Source: Clitopilus passeckerianus
Taxonomy: Eukaryota; Basidiomycota; Agaricomycetes; Agaricales; Entolomataceae
Length of the DNA: 64,000 nucleotides
Assembly (NCBI GenBank): GCA_944990035.1
Contig: CALYLX010000037.1
Span: forward strand, 62,001 to 126,000
Reading direction: 5' to 3'
Position numbers and translations under genes: made by a program
Notes under the pieces: model-generated
What the model was told of the DNA's origin: nothing
The model's database searches: none
Seen by the model: only the letters and a program-made list of their open reading frames with translations
Shown: positions 11,141-21,900 of the stretch, piece after piece
Layout: the number at the start of each line of letters is the position of its first letter
How positions within the stretch are numbered: the first letter of the stretch is position 1

Positions 11141-14100
11141 ATGTCGGCGCAGGTCTTAACGGCCTCTGCGGGTTTGCCTCCAGGCTGGACTGAACAACGT
11201 GATCAGAGGTTGGTCAAGTCTCCTTTTGTGCTGAGGTGGTCGTTCTAACTGTGTTTTGCAGAGGAACGCCTTTCTACGTGAACAACAACGTTTCACCTCC
11301 TCAACTTACGTACTCGAGACCTCCAAGTGCCGCCCCGGAGGGACAAGCTTCGTTTCAGTCTCAGGCGGCCAAATTGTCCTTCGCTCAGCAGCTCTATGCC
11401 AGCTCGGTTAGTGCCAACACCGGACAAGGATCGGTACCATACCTTCCTCCGCCTTCACTCGCCAACGACGCCAGATCTCTGAATGGTAGAGATAGCCCTA
11501 GTCTATCGATGAACCATGCCCCTTCGAACCAAACCCATGTACGCCAACAATCTTCATTGGCAAGCCCTCCCCTGGGTGCTATGCAGCCTCATCGAGCATC
11601 TACTATGGCGTATGGACAACAGAACTATACGACCCCAGAAATCCAGCACGATCATCACCATGCTACGAGACAAGTTACGCTTCCAACTGTTATGATGACA
11701 GCTCGACCACCCTCCCAACAGAGTAGCAGGTTCAGTCCAGGTCCCGGAGCTCTCGCCGCTCCAAAGCCTCAGGTCCCTATCGAGGCATATAATCTCGAAG
11801 AGATGACACCTGCGAGTCCTGCGTCTGGTACTGTGACATCCCCCATCTCGAGCCCGCCCGGTACGGAGGAGCAGATGAGAGCACTGTCGCTGAATGGCCA
11901 AGCTGCCCTTCAGGGCGGTCTCCAAGTCCAGGCTGGCAATTTCCAGGCCGGTGTTGATTACGCTTCTCAGCATGGACTCCAGCTTCAGGCTGGTAATGGC
12001 CAGGCTGCGGTCGGATATGCGTCCCAACACGGACTTCAGGTCCAAGCTGGAGGTGGTCCTTCTGCACAGACACCACTACTACTACAGCAGCAACAGCAAC
12101 AGATACTGCTGAACGCTCAGGCGGGTCTTCAAGGTGGCCTTCAGCTCCAAACTGGTGGCACTGGTTTAACGCCTCTGCAACAGCAGCAACTTCTTGTCGC
12201 GCAACAACAGCAACAGACTCAGAACAGTAGTGCTGGCTTGACGCCTCTCCAGCAGCAGCAGCAACTTTTACAGTTGCAACAACAGCAGCAGCTTCTTCTC
12301 CTACAACAGCAATACGGCCAGCCGAACCAGGCACTTCTTCGACCTGACCAGGTACCTACGTTCGGTCAGCAGGCGGAAGCTGCTGGGAAAGCTACCTGGA
12401 AAGGGATTAAGAAGATGGGCAAATTCTCGAAAGTCGCTGGAAAAGCTGCGATGAAGGTCGCTGGTGATGCTTTGGGGTCACCAGGGAATGCTCCTCGACC
12501 ACAACAAGGCGGGCAGAACATGACCGCCGCCGTCGCATCTGCAGTTCTCACCGGTGGTATGGATCCCAACGCTTGGCGTACGTTGATCGGTGGAGCCATC
12601 AACGTGCTGAACTCCCAGAACCAGCAGCAAGCAAATGCAGACCCTACCGCTGCCGCTGCCTTAATGGGATTGCAGGCGTTGGCGCAGAACCAGACTGCCA
12701 ATGTGGATTATAACGCCGTGATTCAGGCGTTGGCGATTCAGCAGCAGAAGCAGCAACAGTTGCAGCTCCAGGGCAAGATACAGCAGCAGCAGGCGGTCAA
12801 TTATCAGGCGATCATTATGGAGTTGCAGCGAAGACAGGCGTTGCTTGCTCAGGCTCAGCAGCAGCTTCAACTTCAACAACGGCAACAGGCGTTGGCAGCT
12901 GCAGGAGCGGGAGGGCAGAAGCCGATCAACTCGAGTTTGCAGGCTCAGGGTGCCATTCAGCTTCAAGCCGGCCTCAATGCGGGAGCTCAGAACCAGGCGA
13001 CGACGGGAGGTCAGGCGAATTCGGGACAGCAACTTGCTTCGAATCCAACATTGCTCGCTGCTCAGATGCAGCAACATCAGCAACTCCAGTTCCTCCTCGC
13101 ACAACAGCAACAGCAGCAACAACTCACTGCTGGGAAACCACCTCTTCCTCCGACCTCACCTCAAGGTCTCCAGGCTCAAAGTGGCCAGGCCCCTCCGGGT
13201 GGTCAACTCTCCCTTAACCCGTTACCACCGGTTCCGGGGCAGAGTCAGCAGCAGCAACATCAGCAGAACGCCGCTCAAGGCGTTCTTTCTGCCAACCTGC
13301 ATGCAACTCTTTCAGCACAAACAAATCCCTTTTTCGCTGGAAAGCCACCTGGACATCTCCCGCAACCACAATCTCCTACGGGACACACAAATCAGCTGCC
13401 TACTCCTCCTCCGAGCGTATTGTCTTCACCTCCTCCTCGTCCACCGAGTCTCGGACAGCAACATCCTGCTGGACCTGGTCACCCAGTTCTTGGTCATCAG
13501 CAGCAATTGTCGACGACTGGGGCGCCATTGAACCCAATGCCGAATGCTCATTCGCCTCCTCCCGGCGCGTTGCAGCCCCAGACCCTCGCCAACCATGGCC
13601 TATCAACTTCGTCTCCTGGTTTACAAGGCAATCATCTTCAACAACCACAGCTCGGCCCTCAGCATCCTTTGACGCCTCTCTCTCCACCTCCTCAGACAAG
13701 TCATTCCGGAGCTCCACTCAATACCATGCCCCATCAGCAAGGGTTACATTCGCCTCCTCCTCCTGGGGCGCAGAATGTGCATCAGCAGAATCCTGCCTAC
13801 CAGCCTCTTCCTTCGCAACAGGCTAGCCATACGGGAGCACCTCTTAACCATATGCCGAACGCTCAGCAAGGCCATGCTTCACCCCCTCCAGGAGCTCAGA
13901 ATACACAACAACAGAGCCCTCCGTACCAGCCTCACCAATCGCAACAGACGAGCCATGCAGGAAGTCCGCTTAACCCTATGCCGAACGCTCAGCAAGGCTT
14001 AGCATCGTCACCTCCAGGTGCTCAGGTACTACCACCGCAGGGCAATGCAGACGTTGCTTTTAACCCTATGCCGAACGCTCAACCCGGATTGGCTTCTCCA

Positions 14101-16908
14101 CCTTTGACTTCCCAGGCTGTCCATCAACAAACGAGTCATGCCGGAGCTCCGCTCAACTCAATGCCGAATGCTCAACAAGGACTGGCTTCGCCTCCTCCTG
14201 GAGCACAAGTCATACCTCCTCAAATCAGTCAGGTTGGAAATGCGCTCAATCCTATGCCGAATGCCACCTCCCCTCCCGCTACTCATTCAGTTCCTCACAC
14301 TCAACATGCGACGCCACCTCCACCAGCACAGAGTTCGCAACATGGTCCTGCGCTGAACCCTATGCCTCAGGCGCATCAGTCATCCTCTCCTCCAGACCAT
14401 CCTCTTCCTTCGTATACACCCCTCCCAGAACCTGGAGAGGAAGCACCACATGTTCCGTCTGACCATGGAGCAGCTTCAGATTTTTTGAGTGGTGGCCCAG
14501 CTTCGTCTGAACCAAGCCCTCCCTCGTATGACAGCCACCCTCCCAAACCACCGAAGCCGGAGAAACCATCGTTGAACAATGCGCATGCACCGACCTCCAA
14601 TGCTGGTCCCTCTTCTCAAGCTGGACCATCCTCGCATCCCACGCATACACCTCAGGCAGCCTCACAGGTATGTCTTTTCTTTCGTTAATTATTATCCGCA
14701 ACCCGTCTCATCGTCCAGCAGAGCTCTACATCCCATGCTGGGCCAAGTCATTCCCCAGTCTCAGCTCCCAGTCCTTCGGGTTACCACTCACATGTTCCCA
14801 GTCCGCCGCCACAAAGTTCGATATCTCAAGCGCTTAACCCCATGCCAGAGGCGGAACATCACCCTCATCTATCTTCGAGCCCGCCCCCCCCTCCCGTGCC
14901 CCAAGCAACATTGACAACACCGCCTCCACCTCCTCCCCAGGTATCCCTTATTGCTGCCTCTCATAATCGAGGTTTACTAATGACGTTATCTCTGTCACAG
15001 GCCCCATATGCTCCGCATACACAATACTCGTTGCCTCCAGGCGCAGCTCCCCCTCATATCCCACAGGCTCAGACAGCCCCTGCTCATGCAAGTGTTGGTC
15101 ATATCCCATCTCCGCCTCCTCAATTCCCTGCATCCCCGTCACAACATCAGACCGCCTCTCCCCCGCCTGCTTTCTCCGGCCAGGGTTCTCATCCAACGCA
15201 ACATGTGCAACATTCCAGCGTTTCGCAACCGCCGGTGCACCATTATCCAGTTTCGTCACCGACATCTCCATCGGCTTCGCATGGTCAGCATATGCCTGGT
15301 ATTGGTCATGTTCAGCCTTCAGCAGCTCACGGTAGCCCTTCTAAACCTCCTCACGGAGCCCAAGGTCATGGGGGCCCGCCTAAGCCTCCTGGTCAGTTGA
15401 ACGGCCCTCGACCCCCGAAGCCACCCGCTTCTCAGCAGCACCCCCCCTACTCTCCACCTCCATCGTCCCATCAACCTCAGCACCCTTCGGGGCCTGGTGA
15501 AGCTGCAGAGTATTATAATCAACCACCAAATCATCAGCCTGCGTCAAATGCTCCTTCCCACCCGGCGAAGCCTCCTGCTCCTCAAGGCCCTGGTGAAGCT
15601 GCCCAATACTACAACCAACCTCCTGCTCATCAGCCTCAGACGCACGCCCAGCCGGCCGCTCAGTCGTCGTCTCAACCTCCTCAGCCTTCCGGCAGTGGAG
15701 GCTCGACTGAATTCTATGCTCATATCTCCGCCAATGTTACTGTCGAGCACTCACAGTCACCATCGCAGCAGCAACCACAACAGTTCCCTCCTCCTTCTCA
15801 GGCTCAACAGCAACATACTGCTCTTTTGGCGCAACAGCAGCAGGCCCTTTATGCCCAGCAGCTGCAAATTCAAGCCCAGGCCCAAGCGTTAGCTACCCAG
15901 CAGCAGCAGCAGCAGCAGCAACAGGCACTCGCGGCAGCGGCATCCGAGCAGCAGACTGCTAACCAACAGGCGATTGCAGCGGTTGCAGGGGAGCAGCAAC
16001 AACATTCCATTGCTCAACAGCAGGCTGCTCAACAACAAGCAATTGCTGCGTATCAACAACAGCAACAAATTCAACTGCAGCTAGCGCAGCAACAGGCTGA
16101 ACAGGAGGCTCAGCAGACGCAAGCTTTGACGCAGGCATACCTACAGCAGCAGCAGGCTCAGAATCAGCAGAATCTCCTGCTAGCTCAGCAACAGGCACAA
16201 CTAGAGGCCCAGCAGCAGCAGGCGTTGACGCAGATGTACCTTCAGCAACAGCAGGCTGAGACGCAACAGAATCTGCAGCTAGCGCAGCAACAGGCTCAAT
16301 TGGAGGCGCAGCAGACACAGGCATTGACCGAAATGTACCTTCAGCAGCAGCAGGCACAGATGCAGCAAAATCTGCAGCTCGCTCAGCAACAGCAGCTACA
16401 GCAACAGCACGAGATGCAGCTCCTTCTCCAACAACAGCAGCAGCAACAACAGCAACAGGAGACGAACCAACTCATGCACATGCTCCAGCAGCAGCAAGAC
16501 CAATCGACTCAGCAAGATAACGGCATCATGAACATGTACAACCAGCTCTCCGGCGGTGGTGATCAGCCCCAATCGCTGAACATGTTCAGCCAGTTCACTG
16601 GCGGAGACCAGACGCAGACGGTGACAACGGATAGTAGCGGCGGAATCATGGGAATGTTCTCTTCCTTCACGCAATCCACGGATACGACTCAGACGACGAC
16701 TGATGGAAGTAGTGGCATTTTGGGGATGTTCTCGTCGTTATCGGGAGGCCAGGATTCGAGCCAGTCGACGTTTGGGTTGGACCTTTCCATGAATGCGTCC
16801 TTCTCTGCTACGGCTACGGACGATTCTGGAAACACGACTGGGGTTTTCGATTCATTGAGTGCGGGGTTTAGTGCGTTGTCTACGGATGACAGCAGTACGT
16901 ATTATTAG
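11141..16908 (+). CDS. Giant Q/P-rich, prion-like protein with an N-terminal degenerate WW domain
   Basis: Exons 11141-11208, 11262-14667, 14719-14940 and 15001-16908 give about 1867 residues. The N-terminus reads LPPGWTEQRDQRGTPFYVNN then NVSPPQLTYSRPP: a WW fold signature whose second tryptophan is replaced (Leu/Tyr at that place). A Lys-rich Ala/Gly segment (ATWKGIKKMGKFSKVAGKAA, about residues 395-415) interrupts an otherwise Gln-rich region. Around 13519-14850 there are nine copies of a unit centred on a LNPMPNA-type heptad. Later come two copies of a PGEAA-YYNQPP-HQP unit, at least three Gln-rich units of about 33 residues with an ALTQMYLQQQQA core, poly-Gln runs, and a Ser/Thr/Asp/Gly tail with repeated GMFSS. 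There are no membrane segments. Function is unknown; a scaffold or condensate-forming protein is my inference. It is possibly a diverged tandem partner of the upstream WW gene. Confidence 0.75.
13519..14856 (+). repeat. Intragenic tandem repeat, about nine LNPMPNA-type units
   Basis: Within the giant WW-like protein, units of roughly 25-45 residues recur with core (G/A)-x-(P/A)-(L/F)-N-x-MP-(N/Q/E)-A followed by an SPPPGAQ-like segment. Cores read include APLNPMPNA, APLNTMPHQ, APLNHMPNA, SPLNPMPNA, VAFNPMPNA, APLNSMPNA, NALNPMPNA, PALNPMPQA and QALNPMPEA. The last lies after the second intron, so the repeat array crosses an exon junction. Confidence 0.85.
14941..15000 (+). other. 60-nt intron that stays open if retained
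   Basis: Starts GTATCC, ends TCACAG, and is 60 nt with no stop in the coding frame, so retention would insert 20 residues without breaking the protein. It has a plausible acceptor, so I treat it as an intron. Confidence 0.55.
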
Positions 16909-17058
16909 AATTGGATGGATCTGTGTAAAGTAACGAATAGTACATGTACGTTTACGACTTTTGATTATGGTATCGGTTCGTTTTTTTAGGGTATTAGGTA
17001 CTAGAGCGCACGATAAATACACGGTTTCTGTTCTGCTAGTCTCATTTCTGGAACTTGC

Positions 17059-17540
17059 TCAGCGGCGTGGCGAGAGCGGGGGATCGACCTGTAAGATTTG
17101 GGGTTTGGTCATCGCGTTGGGTGGCAACACCAGTTTGAAATCGTCGGCGGGACTGTCTGGAGCGGTGATTTCGCGCCTCAACTGGTAGTGGTAGATACGC
17201 TCTTCCAGCGTAAGGTCGCTGTCGGAGACGCGTTTAACGACCTGGGGCCTGGGCTTCCTAATCTTGTTCGTTTTCTAGAATAGAACGAGAGAATTCAGTT
17301 GATTTGCAGAACAAGCTAGAAAATCAACCATACCTCGACGTCACCATTCTCTTTCTTGCGGATGTATATTCGAAAGAAAAAGACGATCCAGAAGAGAGCG
17401 ATGAAAATCGCCGCAGGAAAGGTGGCAGCGAAGACTTGGGCACCGAGAGTGTCCGGATTCGACGAAGCCTGCTTGGTCGTTTCTGGAGATATCGTAGGAT
17501 CGGTCGCAGAGCCAGCAGGAGACGAGGAGATAGTCGACAT
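17059..17540 (-). CDS. Small single-pass membrane protein, unknown function
   Basis: Two exons (complement of 17334-17540 and 17059-17274) give 140 residues. A Ser/Thr/Pro-rich N-terminal part of about 35 residues precedes one hydrophobic helix (FAATFPAAIFIALFWIVFFF, about 37-56). A basic stop-transfer sequence RIYIRKKENG and a charged cytosolic tail with RKPRPQVVKRVSDSDLTLEE and ERIYHYQLRREI follow. The layout suggests a type I/III single-pass protein with a cytosolic C-terminus. I do not recognise the family. It converges on the giant WW-like gene, with 150 bp between stop codons. Confidence 0.7.
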
Positions 17541-17992
17541 AAGACCCGCAATATGCGACTTTTTGCAGAGTTATGTAGGTTTTTGCGAAAAGGAGCCCCC
17601 TAATAATGTTGGGGCATTGTGCTCGTTCCCAAGGGTTGTAAAACAGGAGAAGTAGTTTTTAAGGGGTCCAGATGATTTCAAAGCAGGCCAGTTCATGAGA
17701 GGGACGTCAAGTCATAGCTGCTCAGTGTCGGACATAATTACGTGTTTCTCTGAGGACTGGTTCTTTCCTGGTCTAAGACCGGTCAAAATCTTTCAGAACC
17801 GAGCTGAAGGAAGGCATTAGTTGACTTCTCAGTGACTGTTTCCTATTTTCAGACCAAATTTTTCCAGGTTACCAGCGAAATACCAGCCAGGCAGTCAACT
17901 GAGGTTGTCCATGCTGAGCGTAGTGTCATGTGTTTGGCCGGCGACTTGGACAAACATTTCGCCCTTCGTTCCGAACGTCCGTCTCGCTGGCA
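17541..17992. promoter_or_regulatory. Divergent promoter between the small membrane protein and TSC13
   Basis: 452 bp between divergent start codons. A 5'-leader ATG at 17930 is in another frame context and would add no recognisable domain. I see nothing else. Confidence 0.4.
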
Positions 17993-19338
17993 ATGGTGGC
18001 CGTAACTATTCGACCTGCAAAAAAGCCCATAGCTTTGGCTAGAGGGCTCCCTATAACTCTCGAATGCTCCTCCAATACTACCGTCGGTGAGCTGAAGAAG
18101 CAGATTCAGGGAAAGTACCCCAAAGTACGCGTTTGCGCCATAGCCGTCATCAGTTTTCCGTTATGGATGCGGTCAAGTATGGATAGTCAATTGACGCGTT
18201 TATATGATAGTTCTCCACGTCGAGACAGAAGCTTTCAAAGGGTCCTTCTGGTAACTTGGATGACGACAAGAAAATCGGGGAGATTTTTACAGAGAAGGGA
18301 GAGACCACCGAGTTGTTCGTGAAGGATTTGGGACCGCAAGCGAGCTGGAGGACCGTGTTCTTAATTGAATATGTGAGTTATACGTTCTTTATATTGGTGG
18401 ACAGTGCTGAATATCACTCCAGGCTGGACCCATGCTCATTCACCCCATCTTCTATTACTTCCCCAAGTTGTGGTATAGCAAAGATTTCGTACACAGTGAC
18501 TTGCAAAAGTGCGTTTCCTCATCTTGCTCTACTTTTTCGTGACCGATGATACTTTATAGGTTGGTGTACGCCCTTGTCATGATTCATTTCGCCAAACGTG
18601 AACTGGAGACTATCTTGTGAGTAAAGTGCTAGCTGTATCCATTCTACACTTCTAAACGTTCGCAGTGTCCACCGTTTCTCTCACGGAACCATGCCTTTCA
18701 ACAACATCTTCAGAAAGTACGTCCTCTCTGCTAAATATGTGTGTCAGCAACATAACAATGGTGACATCTAGCTCGGCCCATTACTGGTTCCTCAGTGGTG
18801 TCCTGCTTGCCTTCGATGTTTACCGCGCCAAGTTCTCAGCTGCCTCTCCCTACATTGTCAACACCATCCGAAACGACCCTCGTTTCTTGTATGCTTGTAC
18901 TGCGTTCTGGGCAGTAAGTACTCTTCCTTGCTATCAACCATCCACCCTATACCAAGCAACGTTTCCCATCTGAATAGTTTGCCGAACTCTCTAACTTGAG
19001 CACTCACTTGACCCTCCGCAACCTCCGACCTGCTGGCTCCCGCAAACGCGGCATTCCCCATGGGTTTGGATTCAAGTACGTTTCATGTGCGAATTACTGG
19101 TTCGAGACGCTCGCTTGGTTGTCGATTTGCGTCATGACTGGCAGTCTTGCTTGTGAGCATTCTCTTTCTATATGCTGTGGCAAAGGATACTAACGAGTTG
19201 GGTATAGCGGTTCTTTTCACTGTGGTTGCATTCGGCACCATGGCTGTCTGGGCACAGAAGAAGCATAGGAACTACAAGAAGGAGTTTGGGAAGGAGTACC
19301 CTAGGGAGAGGGCTGCTATCGTTCCCTTCATCTTCTAG
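17993..19338 (+). CDS. TSC13: Very-long-chain trans-2-enoyl-CoA reductase (Tsc13/TECR)
   Basis: Eight exons (17993-18124, 18211-18372, 18423-18508, 18560-18616, 18666-18716, 18772-18913, 18978-19152, 19208-19338) give 311 residues. The first 80 or so form the ubiquitin-like N-terminal domain of the family (LPITLECSSNTTVGELKKQI). The rest is the multi-pass steroid 5-alpha-reductase-type domain, with HPIFYYFPKLWYSKDFVHSD, KRELETIFVHRFSHGTMPF, RGIPHGFGFKYVSCANYWFE and the C-terminal KKHRNYKKEFGKEYPRERAA. It performs the last step of the ER fatty-acid elongation cycle (NADPH-dependent reduction of trans-2-enoyl-CoA), feeding sphingolipid synthesis. Length and motifs match the family. The exon junctions are well supported by phase and conservation. 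Confidence 0.95.
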
Positions 19339-20230
19339 ACTAGATGTTACTCCAAAAATGCTGTTATTTAGCCGGATACCGGTAGAATATACCCTTTTCG
19401 TTCCCCCGTCTGCAGCCTTTGCTCGTCGAGACGCGAAAATGCCAAAGCGCATGTGATCCTGGAATTCGATCACGTGATCATTCTGATGGTTAGTTCTGCC
19501 ACTGGGAGCTTCCGCTTCATGTCCTCACAAGCAACCAAATCCCTCATCGCTATCATCAGAGGCTTGCGCATTTGGCTGCATTATGTTGCATTTCCAAATG
19601 TGATAAAATGAAAATTCCTGCATAAAGAACACCGGGAAATGCTCTAGGTTATATAAGAGAAACATTCTCGAAAGCTCATGAAAATGCGGCCTATCCACGC
19701 CGAGAAAGACTTGTCTAATGAACGTCTGATCATACTGAAATGCAGTCGTGTATGATTCACGTTCCACTGTCGAACATGGAGATATCTGCCCGATGGACCT
19801 GGGTGAGTTCTAATATTTTCTACTTATGGGTGTATATTTATCGCAATCAGCACTTCCTTATCTTCAGCTCAATAGCAAGGATATTGACCAGAAACCCGAC
19901 GTTCTTGGTTTGCTGCCGCAATCTTAGTCTTTGTTTCAACGTCTGCGACGTCAGAAGCTCCGGAAACATCTCGAAAGAATGCATATAGGAGCATGCAAAG
20001 AACGGACCGAGCGTGACTCTGCATCACAATCGCGGAGGGCATTTGACGCTCCCTCCCTCTCGCTTAGCTGGTCTACGATTACGTCCCAGACCACCGTGAC
20101 CATTCGGTATGAAGACACCGATGTCTGGTCGAGATGAATTCCTTCGAATGTTCCATCTTCCAGTGTATAAGAACGTTGAAGCAGGATTGGCGAATCTTAG
20201 CGGATCCATTCATCTGCCAACCCTGTCATC
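19339..20230. other. Intergenic region with a CACGTG palindrome
   Basis: About 890 bp between two plus-strand genes. At 19468-19479 there is a perfect 12-bp palindrome, GATCACGTGATC, containing the CACGTG core recognised by bHLH factors in general (Cbf1/Pho4 type). A TATA-like TATAAG near 20168 lies about 60 bp before the next start codon. No coding frame is supported. Confidence 0.35.
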
Positions 20231-21353
20231 ATGAAATTACGGATCTTTGTGCTTACTGCCTTACTGGGCTTTGTCGCTGCTATTCCTGTCCAGCCACAGG
20301 GAAACCATGTCTTGGTGAGTGTTTTGAGGCCTCTTAAGTTACTGCAAGCATGTTGCTCATCTTTCATGATTGTAGCGTCGTGGTGAATATCCATCTGACA
20401 ACTCAGGTACTTCGCCTGAGATGCCTTCCCAGCCTACGGAGACTCAATCGGCTTACTGGATGCCGTCGCCCACTCAGCCGAAGCCCACCAAAACATCTAC
20501 GTACGAAATAGCTTCTTACACTCTGGAGCCAGCGCCCACGGAGTCGACTACTTACGAGTTGCCATCCTACACTCCAATCCCACCTCCTGAACCCGAACCC
20601 ACCGAGTCCTCTTCGTACGAGATGCCAACCTTCACTCCCAATCCTACAGAGTCTTACTCAAAGCCCATGAAACCTACCAAGACTCCAAAGCCTAAGCCTA
20701 AGCCAACCGAGTCCTCTTCGTATGAGGTTCCAGTGATGCCCACTGAGACTTCTTCCTATGAGCTACCCATGCCGACCTCGATGCCCGAGCCTGAACCCGT
20801 TCCGGAGCCTGGGCCTTTCCCAGAGGAACCTATCGAATCAGAGCCCATTCCAGAGGAGCCTGTCGATTCGGAGCCTTTCCCAGAGGAACCTGTGTCTGAT
20901 GAGCCTCTTCCCCCTCCCGAGTCGCCTCCTGTATATGCGCCTTTCCCACCTCCGGTCCAACCTCCCGCGCCTCTACCGCCTCCCCCCATTCAACCTCCCG
21001 CATCGCCTCCACCACCTCCCATCCAACCTCCTCGGCCTATCCCTCCTCCACCTATTCAGCCCCCGCAACCTCCTCCTCCACCGCCGCCTATCCCGCCTCC
21101 CTCGCCTCCCCCTCAACCTCCTATTCAGCCACCTTCACCTCCTCCTCAACCTCCTATTCAACCACCTTCACCTCCTCCTCAACCTCCCATCCAACCACCC
21201 TCGCCTCCTCCTCAACCCCCAATCCAACCACCTAGGCCTATGCCGCCTCCCCCCATCCAGCCTCCCAGGCCACTTCCTCCTATCCAAGGAGACCAGCCAG
21301 TCATTCCTTCCGATATACCCACCGATAGTGGTTATGGCGGCAGTCGATACTAG
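20231..21353 (+). CDS. Secreted proline-rich, extensin-like protein
   Basis: Two exons (20231-20314 and 20376-21353) give 353 residues. The N-terminus MKLRIFVLTALLGFVAA is a clear signal peptide, followed by a short propeptide ending HVL-RR, a dibasic Kex2-type site at the exon junction. The mature part has repeats of TES-SYE-P (about residues 55-145), then Pro/Glu-rich units (EEPxxSEP), then a long PPPPIQPP / SPPPQPPIQPP array to about residue 325. It ends SGYGGSRY. There is no catalytic domain and no GPI-like hydrophobic tail. The architecture suggests an extracellular or cell-wall structural protein. The repetitive coding DNA may differ in length between strains. Confidence 0.75.
20940..21290 (+). 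repeat. Coding tandem repeat, Pro-rich (PPPxQPPIQPP) units
   Basis: Near-identical units of about 30-36 bases encode SPPPQPPIQPP-type peptides. The regularity reflects protein sequence; the units are directly adjacent with no spacers. Confidence 0.7.
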
Positions 21354-21900
21354 GCGAAACTTCTCACTACGGACTATTGAAATCTGATAGGTTGCTTATG
21401 GACATTTTTGATTATACACGCACGATCGTTACTCAACTACTTTGCCATTCCTTTGTTCGCCCACTCTCGTTTATGGCTACCTTCCTTTGAATCTGTTGAA
21501 TGTCTTTATTTAGTGACGAATGGACACTTTTATGTTACAAACGTTTGAGAGTTTCGCGGTTCGGTTTATCCTAGATCTCTCAAGTTTATCTCCTCCATCA
21601 ACACTGCATATGGCCCCCAGCTTACTTGCGAGCCACCATCTTTCGTCGGGCAGTGAGTAATGTTGCCTCAGGTCGTATCCAATAAGTACTCGAATTGACT
21701 CTGAAGGAGCCATCTAGAGGGACGGCCAGTATTGATTGGATAGGTAGGAAACGTCGAATAATACAATGAATGTACAGTAGTATTAGGCAAGGTATATTCA
21801 ATTTTGTGACTATAAAATGAGTGCACAATTTCCAGAGGTAAACGAAGAAGAAAGTGATGGGCTTATTATGAGTAAAACAGGCAAGCAAATAAACCCGAGA
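21354..21900. other. Intergenic / 3' region, unresolved
   Basis: Between the secreted protein (plus) and the tail of the DUF6534-like gene (minus). A minus-strand frame stays open from about 22056 to 21622, so the true end of that gene may lie in here behind an intron. No independent gene is supported. Confidence 0.3.

Noticed and set aside
11777..12334. 185-residue minus-strand ORF
   Set aside because: Shadow of Gln-rich CAG/CAA codons in the giant WW-like gene; low-complexity with no splice logic.
21060..21290. Regular direct repeats resembling a CRISPR-like array
   Set aside because: Units are contiguous without unique spacers and encode Pro-rich peptide repeats of the secreted protein.
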